Below, piece after piece: positions 17,234-26,207 of a stretch of 64,000 nucleotides of DNA (position 1 is its first letter; every line of letters begins with the position of its first letter). A program made the translations under genes and the position numbers. Source of the stretch: Candidatus Poribacteria bacterium (GTDB taxonomy: Bacteria; Poribacteria; WGA-4E; GCA-2687025); NCBI GenBank assembly GCA_018644665.1, contig JABGQA010000081.1, positions 62,001 through 126,000 on the forward strand. The letters run 5' to 3'. The notes beneath the pieces were generated by a model. The model did not search any database, was not told where the DNA came from, and was given only the letters and a program-made list of their open reading frames with translations.

Positions 17234-18271
17234 TCACACGGGGTCGTAGATCTCGGCGGGACCGAACGTCTCGGGAAACTCGGGGCGTAGGAACTTGCGC
17301 GCCTCCCAGCACATGGCGCATTTCTGCGGGTAGGCTTCGCGCGGCTCGTAGCCGCGTGAGCGGGCCAGGTCGAGGAACGCGTAGGGTCCCTCCTCGTATG
17401 CCATGCGCACCAGTTCGTTGTCGGTGTGGAGGCCGCGTTCCATCCACTCGATGAGCGACTTCTCGTGCGCGTCCCCGATGACGATGCCGCAGCACGTCTG
17501 GATGTTCCCGTACGGGTCGATGTGGATCTCCCACATGTCGTCCGCGTCGAACTCGGACCGGCAGTGGCGCGTCTGGTTCCCGCCGTGCCACAGCGGGTCG
17601 TCGGCGAGGTCCGCCAACGGGCGATCTGGGGACGCGGACGCCAGATCCTCGCCCGCCCTGCCGACGAACCGGGGTGGGTGCTCTCGGCTGTATTCCGCCA
17701 CGCGCTCGGGGTCGCGTCCGATCTCGCGATACTCCTGCAGTCGTTCCAGCGACACGTTGGAGGCGGCGACGTTCTTCTCGCCGAAGACCTGCACCGCCCA
17801 CCGGTACGCCCGCTCACGCCTCTCCGGAGGTACGAACCGCTGATGGTACGGGTCGGCGCTGATGAGCACGCCTGAGACACCGGTCTCCAGCAGTTCCGTG
17901 TACTGCGTCTCCGCGATCTCCTCGCTCTTGCACCACGACGCGTTCGTCTCGATGAAGTGGGGGGCCGCCCCGATCTCGTTCGCCGCGCGGCATATCGCCA
18001 TCATCTCGTCGTAGTACATCATCGCCTCGCCGCCCGCGATGTGTATGCAGCGGTCCGTCTCGCGCAGTTGGCGCATGAACTCAACGCCGTCCTCGAAGCT
18101 CACGCACACGTCGGGCCGCTTGGGGCTGCAGTTGAAGAGACAGTGCTGGCAGGCGATCGTACAGCGATATGTGAAGAGCAAGCTCGCGACGTGCTTCAGC
18201 CCGATGGCCGCGCTGACCCCCGCTTCGGCGACGACCTCATCCACCGGGCGATCGCGAAGATCGGCGGTCAT
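17234..18271 (-). CDS. Radical SAM protein with SPASM-like cysteine-rich C-terminus
   Basis: ATG at 18271 has GGAG nine bases upstream; an ATG at 18286 is a weaker choice. The product is about 345 residues. Cys37, Cys41 and Cys44 (CTIACQHC) form the CxxxCxxC site for the radical-SAM 4Fe-4S cluster, followed by IHIAGGEAMMY as the SAM-binding GGE. The C-terminal third has more cysteines (TRHCRSEF, IQTCCGI, KCAMCWEA), suggesting auxiliary clusters as in SPASM or Twitch proteins. Such enzymes mature peptides or modify proteins. It is the last of three co-directional genes with the glycyl radical enzyme and its activase, 32 bases from the latter. Its role in that system is unknown. Confidence 0.8.
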   Translation of the reverse strand: MTADLRDRPVDEVVAEAGVSAAIGLKHVASLLFTYRCTIACQHCLFNCSPKRPDVCVSFEDGVEFMRQLRETDRCIHIAGGEAMMYYDEMMAICRAANEIGAAPHFIETNASWCKSEEIAETQYTELLETGVSGVLISADPYHQRFVPPERRERAYRWAVQVFGEKNVAASNVSLERLQEYREIGRDPERVAEYSREHPPRFVGRAGEDLASASPDRPLADLADDPLWHGGNQTRHCRSEFDADDMWEIHIDPYGNIQTCCGIVIGDAHEKSLIEWMERGLHTDNELVRMAYEEGPYAFLDLARSRGYEPREAYPQKCAMCWEARKFLRPEFPETFGPAEIYDPV

Positions 18272-18303
18272 GCTCTGTGTCTCCATCTGCAGGCGGCTTG
18301 GGC

Positions 18304-19242
18304 CTACGCGCGGACCACTTCCAAACCGTCCGTCCGCAACAGGTGTTCGAGGAACAGCATCTCGTCCTCGCCCTGGCGCTTGACGCCCTCCAGCGGATAC
18401 TCCCGCTGGAGCCACGAGTACTTGCCACTCGCGCTGGGGTTGAACGGGAGGAGGCTGATGCGCTCGGCCCCTGCCTCCAGCGCGTGACGTCCAATCCCCC
18501 GGATGGTGTCCGGCGACCCGTTGCAGCCAGGTATGACGGGCACCCGGACGAGCACTTCTGCGTCCATCTCGAGGAGATTCCGCAGATTCGCCAGGATGGG
18601 CTCCAGTGAGACGCCCGTGTATTGGCGGTGCGCATCCTCATCGGAGTGCTTGAGGTCGTAGAGGAACAGGTCGGTGACCGCGGCGATCAAGCGCAGGCGT
18701 CGCCACGGGGTCATGCCCGTGGTCTCGACGGCGGTGTGGATACCGTCCGCCTCGCACAGCCCGAGCACCGCCTGAGCGAACTCCCACTGGAGCGTCGGTT
18801 CGCCTCCGGTGAGCGTGATACCGCCGCCAGATCGCTTGAAGAACGGCGCCAATCGGGAAGCGCGATCAGCGATCTCTCCGGCCGTCGCCGTGTGGCCCTT
18901 CATCTCCAGGGCTCCGTGCGCGCAGGCGTCGATGCATGCCCCGCATCGCTGGCAGGCGTCGCGGTCGAGGTGGCGGGGGAGGGTCGGCACGATGCTCCGC
19001 AGGCCGATGGGGCACGCCTCGACGCAAGCCCCGCACTCCTGACACCGCGTCTCGTAGCGGACGACCTCGCGCGTGGCGCACACGGACTCCGGGCTGTGGC
19101 ACCACAGGCACCGCAATGGACAGCCCTTGAGGTAGACCATCATGCGCAGGCCGGGGCCGTCGTGCGTGGCGATCTCATCGATGTCGAAGATCGTGCCTTC
19201 GACGGCGCGCAATGGCTCCTGCCAGGCGGTGTGCCTCGCCAT
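18304..19242 (-). CDS. Glycyl-radical-enzyme activating enzyme (radical SAM)
   Basis: A 312-residue radical SAM activase. Cys41, Cys45 and Cys48 (CPLRCLWC) match the CxxxCxxC of pyruvate-formate-lyase activases. Two ferredoxin-like 4Fe-4S sites follow at Cys67-70-73-77 and Cys97-100-103-107, typical of activases for non-PFL glycyl radical enzymes. GGGITLTGGEPTLQ is the SAM-binding segment and LFLYDLKHSD the strand conserved in activases. It abstracts a hydrogen from the Gly of its partner, encoded 12 bases upstream. The products act only in low oxygen. Confidence in the function is high from motifs and adjacency. Confidence 0.93.
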   Translation of the reverse strand: MARHTAWQEPLRAVEGTIFDIDEIATHDGPGLRMMVYLKGCPLRCLWCHSPESVCATREVVRYETRCQECGACVEACPIGLRSIVPTLPRHLDRDACQRCGACIDACAHGALEMKGHTATAGEIADRASRLAPFFKRSGGGITLTGGEPTLQWEFAQAVLGLCEADGIHTAVETTGMTPWRRLRLIAAVTDLFLYDLKHSDEDAHRQYTGVSLEPILANLRNLLEMDAEVLVRVPVIPGCNGSPDTIRGIGRHALEAGAERISLLPFNPSASGKYSWLQREYPLEGVKRQGEDEMLFLEHLLRTDGLEVVRA

Positions 19243-19254
19243 CCCGCGACCTCC

Positions 19255-21417
19255 CTACAGCTCTAGTTCCGTGCGTTCGATAACCTCATCCTGCGCGTCG
19301 CGTGGGAGCAGCGTGAATGGGACGAGATAGCCCCCGATCCTCACGAACAGATCGGCGAAGTCGTCGGGCGTCTCCTGCGCCGCGCGCATCACATCGGCGC
19401 CGACGACGTTGACCTGTATCTGGTAGATGCCCAGGTCGAACGCGGCCTCCAGCAGACCCTTCAGGCGGTCGACGCCCTCGTCCGTAGCCAACGCGTTCGC
19501 GGCAAACCGGACGTTGAACGTCATGCCGCCGAGGCCGCGGCTGTGATCCAGCTCCGCCGCGGAAAGAAGCATGGACGGCGTGCCCTTGAGCGCGACGCCC
19601 GTGCACGGAGCCAGAGAGTTCGCCAGCGGGCTGCCGGCCTGGCGTCCATCCGGCGTGGCGGGTGTGTCGCGGCCGAAGCCGATCCACACGGTCCAGCCCA
19701 GGAAGCCCGGGAACACGGGGCCACCGAAGCGGTTGCTGTGCTTCTCCAGCCCGGAGCACCACGCGCCGGCGACTTCGGCGAACAGGGCGTTGATCCAGTC
19801 CGTGTCGTTGCCGTACTTCGGGCACTCCTTGAGGATGGCGGCTTGCAGTTGGTCGTCGCTCTCGAAGTCGGTCGAGACGGCGCGGCGGAAGTCGTCCAAC
19901 GTGAACCGGCCCTGCTCCTCGACGAGCGTGCGCGCTGCCGCGAGGCCGTCCACGACGTTTGACACGCCCACGGCTTCCGGCTGGAGGAAGTTGTACTCCG
20001 CGCCGCCCGACGAGATGTCGGTCCCGGCCCCGAGGCAGTCCTGAATGAAGCAGGAGAGCAGCGGGAAGGGCCGGTGCAACTCTTCGTAGTACTGGTCGCG
20101 CAGACCGGTAGCGACGGCCTGTTCTGTCGCGTGCTCGAGTTGCGCCATGAACGCCGCCTTCAGGTCGGCGTACGTCTGCGGCGTTCCCGTGTTGGGACGT
20201 TCCTGCGCGCCGCTCACCGGATGCTTGCCGTCGAACATGGCGTACAGCAGACACATCGGGATGTTCACGTAAGGCCACGCCACCCACGGATTGGATCGGC
20301 CCATCACGGACGTCTCGGTGCAGGTGCTCGGCAGGTGGTCCACAGCGTGCTCCGCCGCAACGCCGTGCCTGCGCAAGCCGCTCGCGATGACGTCGCTGTG
20401 GAAGAACGACGGCTGCCCCTTCCCGTTCCGCAGCAGAGCGACGCAGCGCCGCACGAACTCCGGGTCCATGTCCTCGTGCCACGACACATCGACGCCGGGG
20501 AAGTACATCCCGACCCGTCCCGCGGACTCTAGCAGGGCGTAGGAAAGCGCGTTTGTGGCATCCTGCCCGTCGGGCGTGCGTCCGCCGATGACCATGATGA
20601 GCGCGCTCATGCTTGGGCCGTCGAACTCGTTGCACTTGATCGCGAATTGGTCGAGAAGCGCCTCCAGGCGCTCGTCGGGGAGGATGCCCGCCGCGCGGTC
20701 GCGCGCGTAGTAGGGGTACAGGTATTGGTCCATGCGGCCAGGGCCGAAGCAGTGGTGCGACACGCCCGCCTCCACCGCCACGGCGAGGAACGTGAACCAC
20801 ATCAACTGGACGGCGTCCTGGAACGTCGTCGCCGGCTCGGTCGCGATGCGGTCGCACACGTCGGCGATGTCGCGGAGTTCAGCTTGCCACTCCAGGTCGT
20901 CCGCAGTCGCCGATGTCTCGCGGGCGAGGTCGGCGTAGCGCCGGATTAGGCTTTGGCACGCGTCGATCGACGTGCGCGCGGATTGGTAGAACGCCTGCCG
21001 CTCCGGAGTCGCGGCGTCCACGGGCGATAGCGCGGCGGCGAGTTCGTCGATGCGCGCCGAGATGGCGCCTAGACCATCGCGGAGGATACTCGGGTAGTCG
21101 AGGCCCATATGCCCTTCGGACGCGCTCACCCAGTAGTTCTGCGCGCGCAGGTACGCGTTGGCGTCGTTGAGCTCCTGCTGCGCGTCCTCGTCGAGATGGG
21201 AACTCGGGTGCCAGCCGACGAGGATTTCGCCCGGTCGTATGCGTATCGGCATGCTCGCGAGGATGTGCGCCGTCGCGTGGGCGACGCGCCGCCCACGATG
21301 CGGCTCGCCCTCGGTCTCGCGGAACGACTCGGCCGCCAGCGTATTGCGCGCGTGGTACGCGCGGGCGCTCTGCTGGACGGTGTCGCGCAGTGCGGCGGTG
21401 GCTTCTCGGAACTTCAC
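19255..21417 (-). CDS. Glycyl radical enzyme (PFL-like), substrate unknown
   Basis: GTG start at 21417 with GGAGGAAC six bases before it. The 720-residue protein has the full fold of PFL-like enzymes. The C-terminal radical loop reads VRIGGYLVPF, with Gly696 the likely radical site and DEVIERTELEL after it, 24 residues from the end as in known members. The thiyl-radical Cys is Cys366 in STCTET, followed by a Glu two residues on (C-x-E), as in choline lyase, glycerol dehydratase and related eliminases. PFL itself has a Cys-Cys pair, absent here. The reaction is probably a radical C-C, C-N, C-O or C-S cleavage of an unknown substrate. It is cotranscribed with its activase and an extra radical SAM protein. 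Confidence 0.9.
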   Translation of the reverse strand: MKFREATAALRDTVQQSARAYHARNTLAAESFRETEGEPHRGRRVAHATAHILASMPIRIRPGEILVGWHPSSHLDEDAQQELNDANAYLRAQNYWVSASEGHMGLDYPSILRDGLGAISARIDELAAALSPVDAATPERQAFYQSARTSIDACQSLIRRYADLARETSATADDLEWQAELRDIADVCDRIATEPATTFQDAVQLMWFTFLAVAVEAGVSHHCFGPGRMDQYLYPYYARDRAAGILPDERLEALLDQFAIKCNEFDGPSMSALIMVIGGRTPDGQDATNALSYALLESAGRVGMYFPGVDVSWHEDMDPEFVRRCVALLRNGKGQPSFFHSDVIASGLRRHGVAAEHAVDHLPSTCTETSVMGRSNPWVAWPYVNIPMCLLYAMFDGKHPVSGAQERPNTGTPQTYADLKAAFMAQLEHATEQAVATGLRDQYYEELHRPFPLLSCFIQDCLGAGTDISSGGAEYNFLQPEAVGVSNVVDGLAAARTLVEEQGRFTLDDFRRAVSTDFESDDQLQAAILKECPKYGNDTDWINALFAEVAGAWCSGLEKHSNRFGGPVFPGFLGWTVWIGFGRDTPATPDGRQAGSPLANSLAPCTGVALKGTPSMLLSAAELDHSRGLGGMTFNVRFAANALATDEGVDRLKGLLEAAFDLGIYQIQVNVVGADVMRAAQETPDDFADLFVRIGGYLVPFTLLPRDAQDEVIERTELEL

Positions 21418-21725
21418 GGTGTTCCTCCTCGTCCGGGACGGTGGCGCAGTACGGCCCTACCCCATGAATGACCAACTCCGCGGCGGTACGCAAGCGGATT
21501 GCGCGGTGTGCGTTCACGGACAGGTGGGCGGCGAGGATGATGTGGCGTCGATGGCGTGATGAAGTGACGCGGGACCCCACCTCAATCCTCCCCTGCCAGG
21601 GGAGGACGTTTGCCCGACCCGCCAACTTCCCATAGCCGCCGATGCTGCAGGCGCCATTGCGTGCGGGCTGTCTCCTCAGCACAATGTCGCGGAGTCGCCG
21701 CATCCCCACGCGTGAGGAGCAGGCT
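21418..21725. other. Divergent intergenic region (308 bases)
   Basis: This gap separates the leftward glycyl-radical operon from the rightward SDR gene. No gene-like frame with a ribosome site was seen. It contains a short palindrome at 21586-21606 and probably the promoters of both directions, but no convincing -35/-10 pair was found. Confidence 0.5.
21586..21606. repeat. Short palindrome, possible dispersed repeat
   Basis: TCCTCCCCTG and CAGGGGAGGA are perfect inverted repeats around a single C, giving a 9-bp stem with a 3-base loop. The C/G-tract form resembles short dispersed intergenic elements of many GC-rich genomes. I see no second copy in this window, so dispersal is not shown. Confidence 0.4.
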
Positions 21726-22448
21726 GTGAGTGGAGCGCTGGACGGTCGCGTCGCAGTCGTGGTCGGAAGCAGCAGCGGGATGGGAAGGGCCACTGCGCTC
21801 ACCTTCGCCGCGCAGGGCGCGAAGGTCGTCCTGGCTTCACGCAACGAGGATGCGCTGAATGAGGTAGCGGTCGAGATAGGCGAGAACGCTCTCGTCTGCC
21901 CAACGGACGCGCGGGATGCGGACGCGGTGAGCGGGATGGTCGCCACCGCGAAAGAGGCCTTCGGCCGCGTCGACATCCTCGTCTACTCGACAGGGACGAA
22001 CATCCCGGACCGAAGCGTAGAGCGCCTCACGACCGACACGTGGGACATGATGGTCGCGACGAACCTCAACGGGGCCTTCTACTGCACCAAGGCGGTCGTG
22101 CCGATCATGCGCGAACAGGGCGACGGGACGATCATCTACATCTCCAGCGGCTGTGTGCAGTTCCCAGACACCTCTGGCGTGTCCTACCAGGCTACGAAGC
22201 ACGGCATGAAGGGCCTGTCGTACGGCACGCTCAAGGAGGAGAAGGAGAACGGCATCCGCACCAGCGTGATATTCCCTGGGCTGTGCGACACGCCGTTGGT
22301 AATACAGCGTCCCGTCAAGACCCCGGACGACGTCCTCGCGCAGGCGCTCCAGCCGCAGGATGTCGCGGACGCGTGCCTGTACGTCGCGACGTTGCCCGCG
22401 CGGGCGTGCGTGCCGGAGTTGGTTCTGTTGCCGGCCGGTTTGGCGTGA
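21726..22448 (+). CDS. Short-chain dehydrogenase/reductase
   Basis: GTG at 21726 has GAGGAG six bases upstream, and the usual SDR N-terminus begins at once; a longer frame from 21642 adds residues unlike the family. The 240-residue protein has the cofactor turn GSSSGMG at 14-20 and the catalytic set Ser140 or Ser141 in YISSG, Tyr154 and Lys158 (YQATK). The classical NNAG is replaced by YSTGTN. SDRs oxidise or reduce hydroxyl groups with NAD(P)H. It is slightly shorter than typical and lacks most of the C-terminal substrate loop. Its neighbours give no substrate; it is divergent from the glycyl-radical operon. Confidence 0.88.
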   Translation: MSGALDGRVAVVVGSSSGMGRATALTFAAQGAKVVLASRNEDALNEVAVEIGENALVCPTDARDADAVSGMVATAKEAFGRVDILVYSTGTNIPDRSVERLTTDTWDMMVATNLNGAFYCTKAVVPIMREQGDGTIIYISSGCVQFPDTSGVSYQATKHGMKGLSYGTLKEEKENGIRTSVIFPGLCDTPLVIQRPVKTPDDVLAQALQPQDVADACLYVATLPARACVPELVLLPAGLA

Positions 22449-22469
22449 TCGGCCTTGACGGGGCGGGGG

Positions 22470-22883
22470 TCATCGGATGAAGAGCACTGGGCATACGCGC
22501 TCCTCCGCGACCGCGTCGAATTCGTGGTGATCGGATGTCACGAGGGTCGCCCCTAGTCTCTGCGTGAGCGCGACGGCGAAGGCATCAGCCAACGACATGC
22601 GGCGATGGGCCTTGCGTGCGGCAGCGTGACGCCAAAGGTCGCCGTCGAGATCCTCGCGTATCTCGACGCCAGCGTGTTCGATCAACGCGACGGCTTCGTC
22701 AGCCAGGCGGGTGGGGCCTGGCGGCGCGCCTCGTCTGAGCGCGTCGTAGTAGACCTCGCACACGTTGACGGCGTGCGCGTACGAGCGGTTGGCGGCGTCG
22801 GCGAGGAGGCCGCCGACGACGTCACCTCCAGGCTCGCCTCTCAGGTAAGCGATCATCGCGCACGCGTCTAGGACCAGAATCAC
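22470..22883 (-). CDS. PIN-domain toxin (VapC-like)
   Basis: A 137-residue PIN-domain protein. The four acidic residues of the RNase site are present: Asp6 (VLDACAMIAYLRGE), Glu43 (NVCEVYYDALRRG), Asp100 (LADAFAVALTQR) and Asp118 (TSDHHEFD). VapC toxins cleave tRNA or rRNA with Mg. Its start overlaps the stop of the upstream small gene by four bases (ATGA), the arrangement of toxin-antitoxin modules. It converges on the SDR gene with a 21-base gap. Confidence 0.88.
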   Translation of the reverse strand: MILVLDACAMIAYLRGEPGGDVVGGLLADAANRSYAHAVNVCEVYYDALRRGAPPGPTRLADEAVALIEHAGVEIREDLDGDLWRHAAARKAHRRMSLADAFAVALTQRLGATLVTSDHHEFDAVAEERVCPVLFIR

Positions 22884-23197
22884 CGTCCCCGGTCCTCGCG
22901 GGCGATTTCATCCTGCTTCTGCCGAGCGAACTCGTCGCTCGGGGTGAGCGCGTCACGGAGTTTACCCAGCCCAGCATCGACTCGAAGTCGGTGTTCCTCG
23001 CGCGCCTCGCGGGTGTCGCGCCACCCTGACCCATCTGGCGGGAGAGCACGCCCTATCCGGTCGCGGAGTTCCTGTTCGGACGGGTCGTCGTCGAATACGC
23101 CAGCGCGGGCGAGCACCAGCAGTTCTCGTAGGGTCCACTCCTGGTCGCCGATGCGGCTCAGCGCGGCGTGGATTGCTGTCAGTGAGTCGACGGCCAT
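22880..23197 (-). CDS. Probable antitoxin partner of the PIN toxin
   Basis: ATG at 23197 with GGAGG eight bases upstream; a start at 23227 is possible but lacks a site. The 105-residue protein is mostly charged helices (TLRELLVLARAGVF, DTREAREEHRLRVDAGLGKLRDAL). I do not recognise a DNA-binding fold such as AbrB or RHH, so the family is unassigned. Its stop overlaps the toxin start by four bases, and together they form a two-gene unit with a possible -10 box at 23229-23234. The antitoxin label rests on position. Confidence 0.65.
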   Translation of the reverse strand: MAVDSLTAIHAALSRIGDQEWTLRELLVLARAGVFDDDPSEQELRDRIGRALPPDGSGWRDTREAREEHRLRVDAGLGKLRDALTPSDEFARQKQDEIAREDRGR

Positions 23198-23228
23198 CTC
23201 TACATCCTCCGTTGCGCATGACCCCAAC

Positions 23229-23234
23229 AGTATA
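23229..23234 (-). promoter_or_regulatory. Possible -10 box of the toxin-antitoxin unit
   Basis: On the minus strand the sequence is TATACT, placed so that transcription would start about 25 bases before the antitoxin ATG at 23197. The -35 region has no good match (AGGCAC at the right distance), as is common for activated or extended promoters. Low confidence. Confidence 0.35.
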
Positions 23235-23311
23235 TCTCAGTGCCCGATCGCGTGCCTCGCCCTTGCGGGGCCGCGAACTGAGCGCCATCTTGTACCAACC
23301 CGGTGGCGCCA

Positions 23312-25243
23312 ATGCGGAAGCACGACACCAAACGCGCAACCCCTACGCCCGTTCGCCTGTCGTTGCGAGCGACGGCGCTGGGCGCCCTCCTCATCCCGCT
23401 CAACTGCTACTGGGTGACGCTGTGTGAGATCGTGTGGCCGACGGTCCACGCGACGGTGCTCTCGCTGTTCTTCAACGTCGTCTTCTCGCTGTTCCTCGTC
23501 TGTCTCGCCAATCTCGCGCTCGGCCGGTGGGCGCCCAAGCACGCCCTGCGGCCGGGTGAACTGCTCGTGGTGTACGCCATGCTGTCGGTGGCGACCTCGC
23601 TGTTCGGCCACGACATGCTGCAGATCCTGTTCCCGCTCATGAACTACGCGGAACAGTACGCGACGCCGGAGAACGACTGGGCGACGCTCATCCATCCGCA
23701 TTTGCCCGGCTGGCTCACCGTGTCGGGAGCGGAGGCGCATCGCGGCTACTACGACGGCCAGTCGAGCTTCTTCGCCCCAGCGATACTGCGGGCGTGGGCG
23801 GCGCCGTTGGGGGCGTGGGCAGCGTTCGTCGTCACGCTGTACATCGTGTTCCTGTGCATCAACACGCTCATCCGGCGCCAGTGGACCGAGCACGAGAAGC
23901 TGTCGTACCCCATCGCGCAGATACCGGGGGAGATGCTGCAGATGCAGCAGTCCCACCTGTTCCGAAACCGGTACATGTGGTGGGGCTTCGGGCTTGCAGC
24001 GGGGCTGGACGTGTGGAACGGGATCGCCACGCTGTGGCCCGTCGTGCCGTTCGCGCGTTTCCGGTGGGAGATCGCCCCGCTACTGACGGCGCGTCCGTGG
24101 AACGGCATCTCATGGCTGCCCGTTCGCGTCTACCCGTTCGCCATCGGCCTGGCGTACTTCATGCCGCTGGACCTCGCCTTCTCGACGTGGTTCTTCTACC
24201 TGTATTGGAAGGCCACGGAAGTCATGCGCGAGGCGATCGGCGTCGCGCGACTGTCCGGGGCTTACCTATCGGATCAGTCGGCGGGAGCCTGGCTTGGGAT
24301 CGGCCTCTATGCCCTGTGGAAGGCCCGATACGCGTTGGTCAGGTCGTTCCGCGCCGCGCGGTCGAACGTCGACACGCCCGAGGAGCCGATGAACCACCGC
24401 GCGGCGTGGTTGGGACTTGCACTGGGATCGGCCTTTCTGATCGGCTTCATGACGCGGGCAGGGGTGCCGCTATGGGCCTCCGCGGCCTTCATGGCCGGGT
24501 ACTACACACTGTCCCTGTCGCTGACGCGTATGCGCGCAGAGCTAGGGCCGCCCACGCATGACCTGTACTACGCGGGGCCGGAGCGGCTGCTGGTCTCGGC
24601 CGTGGGGACGCGGCCTCTGGGCCCTCGCGGCCTCACTGGGTTCAGCCTGTTCTTCTGGGCCACGCGCGATTACCGCTGCCACCCCATGCCGCACCAACTG
24701 GAGTCGTACAAGCTCGCGGAGGCAGCGAACGCCTCACGCCGCGGCCTTACCGTCGCCATGATCGTCGCGTCGGTCGTCGGCCTCCTCGCCTGCTACCTGG
24801 TAATCCTGCCGCTCTTCTACCACTACGGCAGCGCGTCACAGGTTACGGGGTACTCCGAGCATCTCGCGCGTGAGGCCTACGTCCGACTGGAGTCGTGGCG
24901 CACGCAGCCGAAGCCCACCGACTGGCCGGTCATGCGGCAGCTAGGGGCAGGACTCGGGTTGACGGTGGGACTCATGGCCCTGCGGCATCGGTTTCTGTGG
25001 TTTCCGTTCCATCCCGTGGGCTTCGCCGTCGCGGGCAGTTGGACCATGAGCTGGATGTGGTTCTCGGTGTTCATCAGTTGGGGACTGAAGCTGGCGATCC
25101 TGCGGTCGGGCGGCATCGGCCTCTACAGACGACTGGCCCCGTTCTTCGTGGGCCTGGTGTTGGGCCAGTACCTCGCCGGAGGGGCGTGGACCATCATCGG
25201 GAACGCGCTCGGGCGACGGGTCTACGGCTTCTTCGTGGGGTAG
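23312..25243 (+). CDS. Polytopic membrane protein of the DUF6785/DUF6784 type
   Basis: ATG at 23312 (GGTGG five bases upstream). The 643-residue protein has more than ten hydrophobic segments and the landmarks of this family: HEKLSYPIAQIP, TRMRAELGPPTHDL, RDYRCHPMPHQLESYKL and a terminal SWMWFSVFISWGLKLAILR. The invariant Glu-Lys-Tyr-Pro and His-Pro-Met-Pro-His blocks suggest a transport core related to OPT-like carriers, but substrate is unknown. A paralogue lies at 61240-63165 in the same window. Function is not established; the name rests on shared sequence blocks. Confidence 0.8.
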   Translation: MRKHDTKRATPTPVRLSLRATALGALLIPLNCYWVTLCEIVWPTVHATVLSLFFNVVFSLFLVCLANLALGRWAPKHALRPGELLVVYAMLSVATSLFGHDMLQILFPLMNYAEQYATPENDWATLIHPHLPGWLTVSGAEAHRGYYDGQSSFFAPAILRAWAAPLGAWAAFVVTLYIVFLCINTLIRRQWTEHEKLSYPIAQIPGEMLQMQQSHLFRNRYMWWGFGLAAGLDVWNGIATLWPVVPFARFRWEIAPLLTARPWNGISWLPVRVYPFAIGLAYFMPLDLAFSTWFFYLYWKATEVMREAIGVARLSGAYLSDQSAGAWLGIGLYALWKARYALVRSFRAARSNVDTPEEPMNHRAAWLGLALGSAFLIGFMTRAGVPLWASAAFMAGYYTLSLSLTRMRAELGPPTHDLYYAGPERLLVSAVGTRPLGPRGLTGFSLFFWATRDYRCHPMPHQLESYKLAEAANASRRGLTVAMIVASVVGLLACYLVILPLFYHYGSASQVTGYSEHLAREAYVRLESWRTQPKPTDWPVMRQLGAGLGLTVGLMALRHRFLWFPFHPVGFAVAGSWTMSWMWFSVFISWGLKLAILRSGGIGLYRRLAPFFVGLVLGQYLAGGAWTIIGNALGRRVYGFFVG

Positions 25244-25265
25244 GGCACGATCAGCGCCCGGGCAC

Positions 25266-25292
25266 AAAAACGGCCCCGACATTGCCGGGGCC
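25266..25292 (-). terminator. Intrinsic terminator for leftward transcription
   Basis: On the minus strand GGCCCCGGCAATGTCGGGGCC forms a 7-bp GC stem and is followed by GTTTTTG, a short U-run. It therefore ends transcripts coming from the leftward gene at 25507. On the plus strand the A-run precedes the hairpin, so it fits the rightward DUF6785 gene less well, although the stem may still protect that end. Confidence 0.6.
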
Positions 25293-25506
25293 TCTGGGTG
25301 GTATCGTTCGGATATGCGGTAGATCGCTCACGGGTGCAATCGGCAGGAGCCCCCGGAGGGCGGCCGCTGCGTAGAGACGTTGCGTATCCCGCTGAGACCA
25401 TCATGATCATACCACGCCAATGTTGGGTGTTATGTCCGGCAAAGCCTGAATTGGCGCGACAGGCTGTCGGGTAAAGCCGGTTTAGGCGGCGAGATGCCCC
25501 GGTATG

Positions 25507-26121
25507 CTAATCGCGGTCCCGCAAGATCAGGAGGTACTGCCCGGCTTGCGAGGAATCCTCGGCCACGGGCGAGAGAGCGGTCACCAAGTCCAAGCCTTCG
25601 TGACTGGCGGCGTTCAGGAGTTCCTCGATGTTCCCCGCGGAGGCCTCGTGAACCGGTATGGCCGCGACGTGGTAGGGGCCGCGCACGCCGTCGGCGCCTT
25701 CGGAACGCATCCTGACAGTGACGGGCGAGGTGGCGCCGGGGACAACGGTGACGCTGATCGCGGTCCGCGACGCGTAGCCGTCGGCGTGGACGTCCATCGC
25801 GTAGGCGCCTCGCGCCAGCTCGTCGAACGCGAAGGCTCCCTGGGCATCTGTCGTCCTGGCGACTGGGCCGCCAGGACTCTCAATGACAACTGTCGCGCCG
25901 GCGATGGGCTGCTTGCCGTGGATGGAGGTGATCTCGCCCTTGATGCCGCCTGTCGCTTCGGGTCGGTCGCTCTGTGCTTTCACCAGCTGTGTCACTCCCG
26001 CCGCGATGCCGACCACCACGACCGTTAGCGTCAAGTACCTCGCGATGCTGTGCGCCCCGAACTCCTCGACAGTGGTACGCAGCCGTACCGCTACGATAGC
26101 GATAGGAGTACATGCCCGCAA
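25507..26121 (-). CDS. Membrane-anchored protein with a carboxypeptidase-regulatory-like (Ig-like) domain
   Basis: The start is uncertain. TTG at 26121 is used here; TTG at 26034 has GAGG but only three bases of spacing. Either way there is a hydrophobic N-terminal helix (LTVVVVGIAAGV). A CarboxypepD_reg-like fold follows at about residues 60-140: GGIKGEITSIHGKQPIAGATV, ARTTDAQGAFAFDELARGAYAMDV and GYASRTAISVTV. Such domains occur in exported or surface proteins and act as binding modules. The C-terminal 50 residues (HEASAGNIEELLNAASHEG) are helical and unassigned. It follows a phytanoyl-CoA-dioxygenase-like gene by about 90 bases. Confidence 0.6.
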   Translation of the reverse strand: MRACTPIAIVAVRLRTTVEEFGAHSIARYLTLTVVVVGIAAGVTQLVKAQSDRPEATGGIKGEITSIHGKQPIAGATVVIESPGGPVARTTDAQGAFAFDELARGAYAMDVHADGYASRTAISVTVVPGATSPVTVRMRSEGADGVRGPYHVAAIPVHEASAGNIEELLNAASHEGLDLVTALSPVAEDSSQAGQYLLILRDRD

Positions 26122-26207
26122 GCACAGTTGTTGATGCCTTACGCCAGCCAGGGCGCGCGCGTTCGTCCTGACCGGTCGGCGCGGCGCGCGCTCCCGCGCA
26201 AGGGCCT

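Noticed and set aside
17112..17801. Upstream extension of the response regulator frame
   Set aside because: It is a frame-shifted shadow of the radical SAM gene and would put an Arg-rich tail before a receiver domain. The TTG at 17111 has a good ribosome site.
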